A stretch of 64,000 bases of DNA from Corydoras sp. C115 (Eukaryota > Chordata > Actinopteri > Siluriformes > Callichthyidae). Below the pieces are notes generated by a model, which worked only from the letters and a program-made list of their open reading frames with translations, had not been told where the DNA came from and made no database searches. The position numbers and the translations under genes are program-made. How positions within the stretch are numbered: position 1 is the first letter of the stretch; each line of letters begins with the position of its first letter. The stretch lies in contig JAFMOC010000087.1 of NCBI GenBank assembly GCA_019802505.1, positions 1,441,001 through 1,505,000 on the forward strand, read 5' to 3'. Below are positions 58,055 to 64,000 of the stretch, piece after piece.

Positions 58055-60992
58055 TAAATGGTTGCAAGTAAATGTAATTTGAGGACTTGCAGATTTTTTA
58101 CATATCTCACATTGGGTTCAGTACTTTTTAACCTAAAGCGACCAGATCACCTTTATATGCCCTTGACTTCACCCCCCCCCCCCCCCGACCCCACCCCCAC
58201 TATCCCAAGAACAGAGCGAGTAGCTGCTACATTCCCCAAACAGACGGGACAGGACTTGGCTAAATCCACGTGGTGAGTATTGAAATTCTTTGGGGCTTAT
58301 TATTAAAACCAGAACTAATACAAATTGTGGTCGACTTAAGAGGAAGACAAGTTTAAAAGATCTACTTTCATTTTGATTTTCAGAGTTACACCTGAGAACA
58401 CCCCGTCCTCACGATGTTCCTCATAAACTGTGTGTAAAACATACACTGTCTCCTTTCTGTTAGATCAGTAAGGTGACACAGTGGCATAGTGGTTCCACGT
58501 TCTCCCCGGGTTTTCTCCAAAAACATCTACTTAAGGTAAATCAGGGCTGCTTCAAATTGCCCCTATATAGTGTGTGTGTGTCTGTGTGTCTGTGTGAGTG
58601 ATGACTGTGTGTCTCCATCTGCCCAGGGTTCTTCCCTGGATGGGTATTGGAAACCTACCCAGGAACCCCCTCACAACTAATGTATATCAATGGGGCAACC
58701 GTGCATGTCCGGTAGCTTAGTGGTTAGCACGTTCTCCACTCCCGGTTCGAATCCCCATCTGGGTGGAGTTTCCATGTTCTCCCCATGTCCGTGTGGGTTT
58801 CCTCCGGGTTATCCGGTTTCCTCCCACAGTCCAAAAAAACATGGATCAAGTTAATTGAATTCTCCAAATTTCCCCATATAGAGTGTGTCTGTGTGAATGA
58901 GTGTGTGCCCAGTGATAGACTGATGTCCTGTCCTGGGTGTATCTGCCCAGCACCTGAAATGTTCTTCCCTGGATGGGCATTGGAAACCTACCCAGGAACG
59001 CCCCCCCCACACACACACACACCCCCATGCAACCTGCAAGATAATGAGATGAGATGAAAATCCAGCAACCTCACAACTAATGTATATCAATGGGGCAACC
59101 GTGCATGTCCGGTGGCTTAGTGGTTAGCACGTTCTCCTCTCAGCGCTCGGGATTCCCGGTTCGAATCCCCATCTGGGTGGAGTTTCCATGTTCTCCCCGT
59201 GTCCATGTGGGTTTCCTCCGGGTTCTCCGGTTTCCTCCCACAGTCCAAAAAAACATGGATCAATTCAATTGAGTTCTCCAAATTGCCCCATATAGAGTGT
59301 ATCTGTGTGAGTGAGTGTGTGCCCAGTGATAGATTGGCGCCCTGTCCTGGGTGTATCTGCCCAGCGCCCGAAATGTTCTCCCCTGGATGGGTATTGGAAA
59401 CCTACCCAGGAACCCCCCCCCCCACACACACACCCATGCAACCTGCAAGATAATGAGATGAGATGAAAATCCAGCAACCTCACAACTAATGCATATCAAT
59501 GGGGCAACTGTGCATGTCCGGTAGCTTAGTGCTTAGCACGTTCTCCTCTCCCGGTTCGAATCCCCATCTGGGTGGAGTTTCCATGTCCTCCCCGTGTCCG
59601 TGTGGGTTTCCTCCGGGTTCTCCGGTTTCCTCCCACAGTCCAAAAAAACATGGATCAAGTTAATTGAATTCTCCAAATTGCCCCATATAGAGTGTATCTG
59701 TGTGAGTGAGTGTGTGCCCAGTGGATTGGCGCCCTGTCCTGGGTGTATCTGCCCAGCGCCCGAAACGTTCTCCCCTGGATGGGCATGGAGAACCCCCCCA
59801 CGACCCTAATAGAGGATAAAGCGGAAGATAATGAATAATGAATGAACCGTTCATGTCAAAGCAGACTATTCTACATTTTTGAAAGGTTTTCTGGATTTTC
59901 AATTGAATAAAATTGATTTCAAACCTCCTGCTCCATAAATATCCGGAAAGATGCAGCATACAGGGTTAAACATCCCCCAGTTGCTCGTTAATTCCACTCT
60001 TGACAAAATATAAAGCCTTTGCCTCGTTAGTCATTCCATTCAGGAGGGAATTTGAAACAGCAGCTTAATTAATATATACAGCATGTGCATTATGGGATGG
60101 TAGCAAAAGCAAGGGGGAGGTCTGCCAGGTCCGCCCATCATACTTACTATGCGCAGTCTGCTTGGTGGAAGGGATGCCACTCACCTCGTTGCCATGGTTT
60201 TGCAGAAACTCTACTTCTTGTTGGGAAAAGGTTGTCATGGAAATGGACTTGACCCTGTGGGGTGGATTGAGTCCCCTCCTGCAAGAGAGGAGAGACACAC
60301 ACCACCATGATGAAACGTTAGTGTACAGGGACATGAGCCATGAGCTCCACTGTGGATCCAGAGGATACCTGTTTATTATGTTTATTATTATTTTTATTCT
60401 GGAGCAGGTGCTTTTGAACACCAGTGTAATGCACCAGCGTGGAAATGGGGCAAAATAGGGCATCCTGTGATAATTCCTCGCGTGTGAGTGTGAACCTGTG
60501 CACAGTGAGGGGGGTGTGATGGGAACTGAAACGTGGATCTGCACCACAGCAGCTCGCTGACACGCAGAAACGGGGCGGTTAATGATGCAAAACCTGGAAA
60601 ACGCGACGAAAGCCGAAGCATCCTGCATGCGCCTCGAGATATTCCAAGCCTTGTGGTTTGGGTTAAAGGTGTAAAACGGCGTCACACTTGGAACCGTGTG
60701 CATACAAAGCAGCACAGCGCCACGGAGATGCGCATTTGCGTGGCGCAACAGCCGCCGTGGACGCGGCAGCAGCAGCAGCAGCAGCAGTGATGGTGTGGGG
60801 GTCAGAAACACGACGCGGGACTTACAGCATTCCGGAGCAGGAGGTGCAGATGAAGCAGCCCACGGTGATGTCGGTGTAGGTGACGCCGGGCTGGCCGCAT
60901 TCGAAGCAGTGCTTGTTGGGCCCGGTTTGCGCCAGCTCCCGGACCTTACGCGCGCAGATTTCCTGGTTGTCCCGGTGCTTTCGGTTCGACAT
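42120..60992 (-). CDS. agfg2: Arf-GAP domain and FG repeat protein 2 (AGFG2), 13 coding exons
   Basis: The exons are 60992-60826, 60278-60185, 56684-56569, 55200-55071, 54978-54858, 54724-54620, 50147-49959, 49619-49535, 49424-49378, 48149-48066, 44360-44238, 42756-42686 and 42167-42120. They total 1380 bases and 459 residues plus stop, against about 481 in human AGFG2. All junction phases agree. The N-terminus is an ArfGAP zinc finger (Cys29, 32, 49, 52; spacing C-x2-C-x16-C-x2-C) followed by RGLNPPHRVKSISMTTF. HCFEC and GVTYTDITVG match AGFG2 better than AGFG1. The tail has few FG pairs but four NPF motifs (355-357, 372-374, 441-443, 456-458), ligands of EH-domain endocytic proteins such as Eps15. 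The protein ends LNPFI, like the NPFL end of the family. Exons 4-6 are the least certain, and intron 5 needs a GC donor. Confidence 0.92.
42411..42602 (+). mobile_element. Third SINE family, tRNA-derived (copy 1)
   Basis: Head GTAGCTCAGTGGTTAGGGC (A box) and GGCGGTTCAAATCC (B box), then a body with CCTTGTAAGTCGCTTTGGAT. A second copy lies inverted at 56335-56552. Too long and without an acceptor stem pairing to be a tRNA gene. Confidence 0.8.
42686..42756 (-). CDS. agfg2: agfg2 exon 12: NPF motif
   Basis: 71 bases, acceptor CGGCAG, donor TTCACC|GTGAGT. Encodes CASFPAPESSTKVQRQ and MSVNPFT. Phase 1 in, phase 0 out, matching exon 13. Confidence 0.88.
43203..43272 (+). mobile_element. Second tRNA-like SINE family, fragment
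   Basis: Contains GGGCAAGGCACCCAACCCCA shared with the copy at 30.6 kb. Confidence 0.45.
43262..43635. mobile_element. Second copy of the palindromic Tc1-like MITE
   Basis: Shares TTTCTCTACATACTTTGTTA, the GAGTGGATCAGACACCTGTA block and the inverted right arm with the copy at 5199-5690; the right end keeps GTACCTGATTAAATGG. The left end is truncated. Located in agfg2 intron 11. Confidence 0.65.
43680..43756 (+). mobile_element. DANA-like SINE, head fragment
   Basis: GGCGGCAGGGTGGCTTAGTG to CCCCATCTGGG, then unrelated sequence. Confidence 0.75.
43853..44146 (+). mobile_element. DANA-like SINE
   Basis: Follows a short TA run; AATATAAATATA occurs both before the preceding head fragment and after this tail, so the two pieces may be one rearranged insertion. 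Confidence 0.82.
44238..44360 (-). CDS. agfg2: agfg2 exon 11
   Basis: 123 bases, phase 1 to phase 1, acceptor TTGGCAG, donor AATG|GTGAGC. Encodes DDCSTLVSPSPAAGFPHSAS and FPASTSQSAFPHEPTNNQ; resembles the Phe-Pro-rich segment near the AGFG1 C-terminus. Confidence 0.87.
44361..44989. other. agfg2 intron 10 sequence, nothing recognised
   Basis: Similar silent intron stretches are 46700-47537, 48740-49377, 50148-50430, 50900-51476 and 57506-58006. Confidence 0.4.
44990..45190. repeat. Partial foldback-family copy
   Basis: Contains GTGCTCAGAGGTGTG and GCTCAGCCAATTAGATTCAA, as in the copies near 27.0 and 56.1 kb. Confidence 0.5.
45197..46372 (-). repeat. Tandem DANA-like SINE cluster, inverted arm A
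   Basis: Four minus-oriented SINE units or partial units near 45197, 45580, 45960 and 46200, separated by a linker containing TTGCCCCATTGATATACATT (at 45541 and 45934, 393 bases apart). The part to about 46216 is the inverted counterpart of 58441-59850. Confidence 0.88.
46370..46700. repeat. Foldback repeat with 32-bp perfect-type stem
   Basis: ATTATTGTGAATAAATCACG at 46594 is answered by its reverse complement ending at 46682, with about 25 bases between arms. The same motif recurs near 27150, 52290 and 55790. Confidence 0.8.
47550..47895 (-). mobile_element. DANA-like SINE with 12-bp target duplication
   Basis: CATAAATATTAT at 47538-47549 and 47896-47907. Lies in agfg2 intron 10. Confidence 0.92.
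48021..48050. repeat. (GT)n microsatellite beside agfg2 exon 10
   Basis: About 15 units, starting 16 bases past the exon's donor side. Confidence 0.9.
48066..48149 (-). CDS. agfg2: agfg2 exon 10: two NPF motifs
   Basis: 84 bases, phase 1 to phase 1, acceptor CTCTTTAG, donor CACAG|GTGAGA. Encodes NFPNPFCSTAGSSQ and LSPSNPFNSAAT, with NPF motifs of the type that bind EH domains. Confidence 0.9.
48246..48420 (+). mobile_element. DANA-like SINE, deleted copy
   Basis: Head GGCAAGGTGACTTAGTGGTT, part of the body, ends in a TG run. Confidence 0.7.
48490..48740 (+). mobile_element. LINE reverse-transcriptase fragment (L2/Rex1-like)
   Basis: One frame reads YLRGRSLMVPHRDDVSK and NTGVPLGSMLGPFLF, the conserved RT block before the YADD motif; YADD itself is lost by frameshift. 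Antisense to agfg2, in intron 9. Confidence 0.65.
49378..49424 (-). CDS. agfg2: agfg2 exon 9 (47-bp exon)
   Basis: Acceptor CGTTCAG, donor GCGA|GTGAGT. Encodes NSPGVPENTSTPQTFA. Phase 2 in, phase 1 out; it is accepted mainly because the frame is kept from exon 8 to exon 10. Confidence 0.8.
49535..49619 (-). CDS. agfg2: agfg2 exon 8
   Basis: 85 bases, acceptor CATTGTAG, donor GCAAA|GTAAGT. Encodes TTAPSSGPPQYSTLFGNRLS and SSSTPA, a Ser/Thr/Pro linker with one FG pair. Enters in phase 1, leaves in phase 2. Confidence 0.85.
49771..49825. repeat. (CA)n microsatellite
   Basis: About 27 units in agfg2 intron 7. Confidence 0.95.
49959..50147 (-). CDS. agfg2: agfg2 exon 7
   Basis: 189 bases, phase 1 to phase 1, acceptor AATTCAG, donor CACAG|GTAAAG. 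Contains VPKSLSLDFGGLNSTPASLS and DRYAAVSQLDKAF (about residues 288-300), matching the DKYAALANLDNIF motif repeated in AGFG tails. Confidence 0.9.
50431..50823 (-). mobile_element. DANA-like SINE with doubled tail
   Basis: Two tail segments (50431-50463 and 50499-50522) are separated by a TA repeat; complete body; head joins an AT repeat. Confidence 0.83.
50824..50898. repeat. (AT)n microsatellite
   Basis: About 37 units replacing the 5' end of the adjacent SINE. Confidence 0.95.
51489..51838 (-). mobile_element. DANA-like SINE with 12-bp target duplication
   Basis: CTGATGTTTATT at 51477-51488 and 51839-51850. Confidence 0.92.
51880..52172 (-). mobile_element. DANA-like SINE
   Basis: GTACTATA flanks it at about 51872-51879 and 52172-52179; the body has an internal deletion. 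Confidence 0.85.
52240..52880. repeat. Foldback repeat copy split by the hAT MITE
   Basis: Degenerate arms around 52289-52380 and the GATACGAATGCAAAGCAATC block at 52828 on the far side of the MITE. Confidence 0.65.
52384..52783. mobile_element. hAT-type MITE, 400 bp
   Basis: Ends AGGGGTG and CACCCCT are inverted and the element is flanked by the 8-bp duplication CTTAATAT (52376-52383, 52784-52791), the hAT hallmark. The interior has several TAGTCGA-type palindromes and no coding frame. It is inserted in a copy of the foldback family. Confidence 0.82.
52944..53015. repeat. (CA)n microsatellite
   Basis: About 36 units. Confidence 0.95.
53262..53512 (-). mobile_element. Second tRNA-like SINE family (longest copy)
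   Basis: Contains GGGAGCAATTGGGGTTGGGG and CCTTACCCAAGGACACTCC, and a CCACATTCAACCCATCC block seen in fish SINE tails. Confidence 0.6.
53551..53888 (-). mobile_element. DANA-like SINE
   Basis: Complete body between short TA runs that may be the target duplication. Confidence 0.87.
53974..54322 (-). mobile_element. DANA-like SINE with 11-bp target duplication
   Basis: AGGGTGGAATC at 53963-53973 and 54323-54333; lies in agfg2 intron 6. Confidence 0.92.
54620..54724 (-). CDS. agfg2: agfg2 exon 6
   Basis: 105 bases, phase 1 in and out. Acceptor CCGTGCAG, donor TTCGG|GTAACC. Encodes DSLLSGMERQRPGTISPGMG and then LPSFPALPRPSG. It joins exon 7 without disturbing the frame. Confidence 0.75.
54858..54978 (-). 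CDS. agfg2: agfg2 exon 5 (probable; GC donor)
   Basis: Acceptor CTTTCCAG, phase 0. Encodes SQAQLSSFDRVPAVSPADIR and then ARPTRSQSFRDPTFK. To reach exon 6 in phase 1 the exon must end AAAG|GCAGAG, a GC-AG intron; no GT donor gives the right phase. The 3' edge is therefore uncertain. Confidence 0.6.
55071..55200 (-). CDS. agfg2: agfg2 exon 4 (probable)
   Basis: Starts after ATTATTTAG in phase 2 and ends at ACGCTG|GTAAAG in phase 0. It encodes a low-complexity Gln/Pro segment ending NPAARPTRTL, which resembles the KPLRTLLGD region after the ArfGAP domain. An alternative acceptor further in is possible. Phases fit on both sides but conservation is weak. Confidence 0.7.
55289..55723 (-). mobile_element. 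Solo LTR A2
   Basis: 435 bases, TGTCAG to TGTGACA, with ACAAG duplicated at 55284-55288 and 55724-55728. Same family as LTR A1. It lies in agfg2 intron 3, 89 bases upstream (in gene direction) of exon 4. It has no copy of LTR B at the matching position near 55565. Confidence 0.9.
55740..56180. repeat. Foldback repeat with about 57-bp stem
   Basis: Arms about 55763-55820 and 55852-55911 are reverse complements with few mismatches, centred on GGAAAGAGGTGT. The right part includes GATACGAATGTGAAGCACTC and CAGCCAATCAGATTTAAGGA, shared with the copies at 27.0 kb, 45.0 kb and 52.8 kb. Confidence 0.78.
56184..56315. mobile_element. Fragment of the same foldback MITE
   Basis: Right-arm sequence in the opposite orientation: AACCAACAGGGGACTAACAC, then GATGGACTACAGTCTG and GGGGGCGTGTCCAAAC. 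Confidence 0.55.
56335..56552 (-). mobile_element. Third SINE family, tRNA-derived (copy 2)
   Basis: Reverse orientation; ends GAGCTACCACGCCC, lying 17 bases from agfg2 exon 3. Confidence 0.8.
56569..56684 (-). CDS. agfg2: agfg2 exon 3: end of ArfGAP domain
   Basis: 116 bases. Encodes VGKRTWLCTFDPKTDG and then DSQKFKEFLQDKYERKKW, aligning with the CRKIWLGLFD and KVKEFLQEKYEKKRW blocks of AGFG1/2. Acceptor ATGCAG; ends in phase 2 (TG of the Trp codon) at GTGAGT. Confidence 0.94.
56752..57098 (+). mobile_element. DANA-like SINE, first of a duplicated pair
   Basis: Complete copy; tail followed by TTTTTATATTTTAAATTT. Confidence 0.9.
57147..57505 (+). mobile_element. DANA-like SINE, second of a duplicated pair
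   Basis: Its right flank repeats that of the first copy 406 bases further on. Confidence 0.9.
58007..58051. repeat. (GT)n microsatellite
   Basis: About 22 units. Confidence 0.95.
58441..59850 (+). repeat. Tandem DANA-like SINE cluster, inverted arm B
   Basis: Four plus-oriented SINE units with the linker CAATGGGGCAACCGTGCATG near 58689, 59089 and (one mismatch) 59498, a period of 400-409 bases. Mirror of arm A at 45.2-46.2 kb. Confidence 0.88.
60185..60278 (-). CDS. agfg2: agfg2 exon 2: ArfGAP core
   Basis: Acceptor TTGCAG, donor GAG|GTGAGT. It completes LRGLNPPHRVKSISMTTF and EVEFLQNHGNE, nearly identical to AGFG family proteins, and includes the arginine of the PPHRVKS block. Ends in phase 0. 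Confidence 0.95.
60826..60992 (-). CDS. agfg2: agfg2 exon 1: start and ArfGAP zinc finger
   Basis: 167 bases, ends in phase 2 at ATGCT|GTAAGT. It encodes MSNRKHRDNQEICARKVREL and then the zinc finger with HCFEC and CTSC. The ATG at 60992 has A at -3 and is the first ATG in this frame; the frame stays open upstream but only a GTG is present at 61082. Confidence 0.93.
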
Positions 60993-61400
60993 GCTGCCGC
61001 TGCTGCTGCTGCGTGGGCTCTGCCCCTCGCGGACGCACACGGAGGGCCGCGCGGCGGCTCGTTTATCGGGCTCGAGCTCCACGGGCTTTCACTCCACGGC
61101 GCTGCGCTGTTCGTGGACGTCGCTCTGCGCCCGCATGCTCGCCTCGATTCCGCTCCGGGATCCTCACATGCGCATTTCCAGCCCACAGCCGAGTCACGAT
61201 CCACCGATCCACGATCTGCTCTGTCTGCGCACCGAGCCCCGCCTGCGCACCGAGCCCTGTCTGCGCACCGAACTCTGTCTGCGCACCGAGCCCCGTCTGC
61301 ACCAGCTTATCTCCCCATCGCGCTGCGTTAGGAGCTCCGCCACGCAGCTCTGTCCATCCCGTTACACCGCGAAGACTTCTGCACACCCGCCCGCGTCCTC
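60993..61400 (-). promoter_or_regulatory. CpG-rich 5' region of agfg2
   Basis: Strongly GC- and CpG-rich with CTG-type triplet runs beside the ATG, ending near a CT repeat at 61435. No TATA box was seen. A CpG-island promoter and 5'UTR are likely; the start site is unknown. It contains an 18-bp minisatellite. Confidence 0.5.
61221..61306. repeat. 18-bp minisatellite in the agfg2 5' region
   Basis: The block CTGCGCACCGAG starts at 61225, 61243, 61261 and 61279, exactly 18 bases apart, with a degraded fifth unit. It lies about 230 bases upstream of the agfg2 ATG. Confidence 0.85.
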
Positions 61401-61428
61401 ACTCCAATGAGACACGCCGCTTTACCCA

Positions 61429-61434
<6 letters not shown>

Positions 61435-61472
<38 letters not shown>

Positions 61473-61486
61473 CCCCCCCCCCCCCC
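61435..61486. repeat. (CT)n followed by poly(C)
   Basis: About 17 CT units then about 16 C; at the edge of the agfg2 CpG-rich region. Confidence 0.93.
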
Positions 61487-61579
61487 GCCTCTCGTTCTCT
61501 CTCCCGTTTGAACTTGTGCAACAGGATGCATATCAAGCAAAAGAGAATAGTGCCGCCCAAAAATAAATAAATAAAATAT

Positions 61580-62433
61580 AATAACAGAAACAACAACAAT
61601 AATAATAACAATAACAACAGCAATAATAATGATATCAACAATAACAACAGCAATAATAATGATGATATCAACAATAACAACAACACCAATAATAATAATG
61701 ATAACATCAACAATAACAACAATGATGACAACCAACATCAACAATAATAATAATGACAACCAACATCAACAATAATAACAACAACAACAATAATAATAAT
61801 AACATCAACAATAACAACAGCAATAATAATGATGATATCAACAATAACAACAACACCAATAATAATAATGATAACATCAACAATAACAACAATGATGACA
61901 ACCAACATCAACAATAATAATAATGACAACCAACATCAACAATAATAACAACAATAATTATAATAATAACATCAACAACAATAATAACCACGATAATAAT
62001 AATGAAGACAACCAACAACAACAATAATAACAACAATAATAATAATAATAATAATAACATCAACAATAACAACAGCAATAATAATGATGATATCAACAAT
62101 AACAACAACACCAATAATAACAATGATGACAACCAACAACAACAATAATAACAACAATAATAATAATAATAACATCAACAACAATAATAACCAAGATAAT
62201 AATAATGATAACATCAACAATAATAATAACAACAATAATACTAATAATAATGATAACATCAACAACAATAACAATGATAATAATGATGATGACAACAACA
62301 ATAATAACAATAATAATAATAATAACATCAACAACAACAATAACAACGATAATAATAATGATAACATCAACAATAATAACAATGATGACAACCAACAACA
62401 TCAACAATAATAATAATGACAACCAACATCAAC

Positions 62434-62473
<40 letters not shown>

Positions 62474-62612
62474 TTAACAATAACAATAATAATAATGATG
62501 ATGACAAGAATAATAACAACAATAATAATAATGATGATGACAATATCAACAACAACAACAACAATGGTAATACTACTACTTATAACAATAATAATATTAA
62601 TAATAGTTAATA
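61580..62612. repeat. AAT/AAC/ATG trinucleotide tract with higher-order period
   Basis: About 1 kb of imperfect triplets. ATAACAACAG followed by CAATAATAATGATGATATCA recurs at 61641, 61811 and 62066, spacings 170 and 255, suggesting an 85-bp subunit. The Asn-rich or Leu-rich frames read from it are not genes. Confidence 0.92.
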
Positions 62613-63679
62613 AAGTACGCTTTAATATTTTTCATAAAGAACTTGATAAATACCTTACAGAATGATTATATTATTAATTATAATAAATAAGAATATTAAT
62701 TATTCTTATTAAGATTATAATAGTATTTAATAGATTGTGTTTTTTGTAAAAAATAAAGTAAAGATAATAATAACAATGTGCACAACATTGAAAACAAAAC
62801 ACAACCAGCACCACCATCAAATATTATTACTATTATTATTATTAATATTATGAACACTGAGTATGATTTACTGTAAATATATTACGTGTACTGTTCTATT
62901 GAGACGGAATCTATTGTGCATAACATTATATAAGACACGTAAACATTGTAGGTTATTATAGTAGAAGGCAAAAATTATAATCACCAGCTTTAATAAAAAC
63001 AATAAAAACATGAGCATCATTTGTAACGTTCCAAGTCTGCCTTAACGTTGAGTATGAAGATAAGAAACAAATATGTAGTAGACATTCTTCAGAGTCTAGA
63101 ACCACGTCCGGCATACTTTACTGATTAAAACTGATTGTGTGTTTTCTATTTATTACATTGTATTACCGGGTTAATGCCGATAGAGGGCGCACTCACTACA
63201 TCTACACAACAGGAAAACTTAGATTTAACATCTTTTTTGAAAGGTTTAACAAATGTATTGTTGCTTTTATTGATAAACGACTAAGTAATTTTCTATATTG
63301 ATCTGTATATCAGTTTGGATGTAATAAACAAATTTGTATTTTGTCGTTTCAGGTTGTTAAATTGCATTTACCAAAAGATAGGATTATTTAATGAGGAAAA
63401 TCACACCATCATCTGTGAAATATATAGACACACATTACCATCAGACAAAATACGTAAAGAAATATAGAAATAAAGTTTTTTTTAATTCATAATAGCCGAC
63501 TAACAAGTATGACTTCAAAAGTACAAAGGAACGTCTTTAAGGGAATCTCTAAAGCACTAAAATCCTTTCTCACAATGCCACATGTTGTTTATTAATCCAC
63601 CTTCAGGAAACTAAACAATGCTGCTCATGGCTGAAAAAGCACGCCTCTCTAAAAGTACACTGATGTAGGTCTGTGAAAC
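62613..63679. other. Upstream spacer, AT-rich, nothing recognised
   Basis: A few AAT/ATT triplet runs (62820-62850) but no coding signal on either strand. Confidence 0.4.
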
Positions 63680-63965
63680 ATGAAGGTGGTAGTTTTGTGG
63701 TTTGAGTAGGTTTGGTTGCATCTGGGTCAAAATGGTTTACTGTCTTTGATGAAACAATGCATTAGAATTTTTCAGAAAAATCTAGAGGACAACACTCGAG
63801 ATCTGCTTTTAAACTGAATCTCTACAGGAAGTGCATCATGTGGCAGGGCATCAGCTTGAAAGATACACAAAGTTTTCCTAAAGAAGTGGAAGAAGGACAA
63901 AGTAAAAGTTTGAAAATCGCCAAGTCAAAGTTACGACCTCAATCCAACAGAAACGTTAAAGACAC
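63680..63965 (+). pseudogene. Degenerate Tc1-like transposase relic
   Basis: Reads like the C-terminal half of a Tc1 transposase at the DNA level: a CATGAAGGTGGTAGTTTTGT block (HGGG) and later CGCCAAGTCAAAGTTACGAC (WPSQSPDLNP block). Frameshifts and stops prevent translation. It is a different subfamily from the intact element. Confidence 0.6.
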
Positions 63966-64000
63966 GACAACATCTTGATATTGAATATTCATCCATCCAT

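Noticed and set aside
60065..61204. 379-residue minus-strand open frame
   Set aside because: It runs through agfg2 intron 1 and meets exon 2 by chance in its true frame; exon 1 is in another frame. The real structure is spliced.
61328..62422. Several Leu/Val/Ile-rich minus frames and Asn-rich plus frames
   Set aside because: They come from the AAT/AAC triplet tract and shift with the repeat; no domain or start context.

Overview
The window looks like euchromatin from a ray-finned fish. It carries about 50 copies or fragments of one tRNA-derived SINE of the zebrafish DANA/V-SINE type, Tc1 and hAT DNA transposons, solo LTRs, and long AT, CA and GT microsatellites. It holds two vertebrate genes with ordinary GT-AG introns. 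An ostariophysan (catfish, characin or carp-like) origin is plausible from the repeats but is not proven.

Both genes lie on the minus strand, head to tail. The upstream gene is agfg2 (ArfGAP with FG repeats 2). Thirteen coding exons can be joined in frame from the ATG at 60992 to the stop at 42120, giving 459 residues: an N-terminal ArfGAP zinc finger, then a low-complexity tail with four NPF motifs. About 5.8 kb downstream starts an insulin receptor substrate gene. Exon 1 (36350-36008) encodes the PH domain. A 22.4-kb phase-1 intron follows. A 3.3-kb exon (13634-10287) encodes the PTB domain and the whole docking tail with YxxM, GRB2 and SHP2 motifs. The last few residues are on an exon I could not find.

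The gene pair is informative. In mammals IRS1 lies near AGFG1, and rodent Irs3 lies near Agfg2 (from memory). An IRS gene next to agfg2, with an intron between PH and PTB, therefore looks like a full-length fish Irs3 rather than Irs1.

The rest is intron and spacer filled with repeats. Notable items are an intact Tc1/mariner element (DD34E, TA target site) inside the IRS intron; a solo LTR nested in a second solo LTR, itself inside a foldback repeat, with empty-site relatives elsewhere in the window; a hAT-type MITE with an 8-bp target duplication; a pair of inverted arms of about 1 kb, made of tandem SINE units, flanking agfg2 exons 3-10; a GT-rich tract just upstream of the IRS promoter with a 166-bp higher-order period; and a 1-kb AAT/AAC tract upstream of agfg2.

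Functionally, AGFG proteins act in clathrin/EH-domain vesicle traffic through Arf regulation, and IRS proteins couple insulin and IGF receptors to PI3K and GRB2. Nothing in the sequence shows that they are co-regulated; their adjacency looks like inherited paralogon structure.
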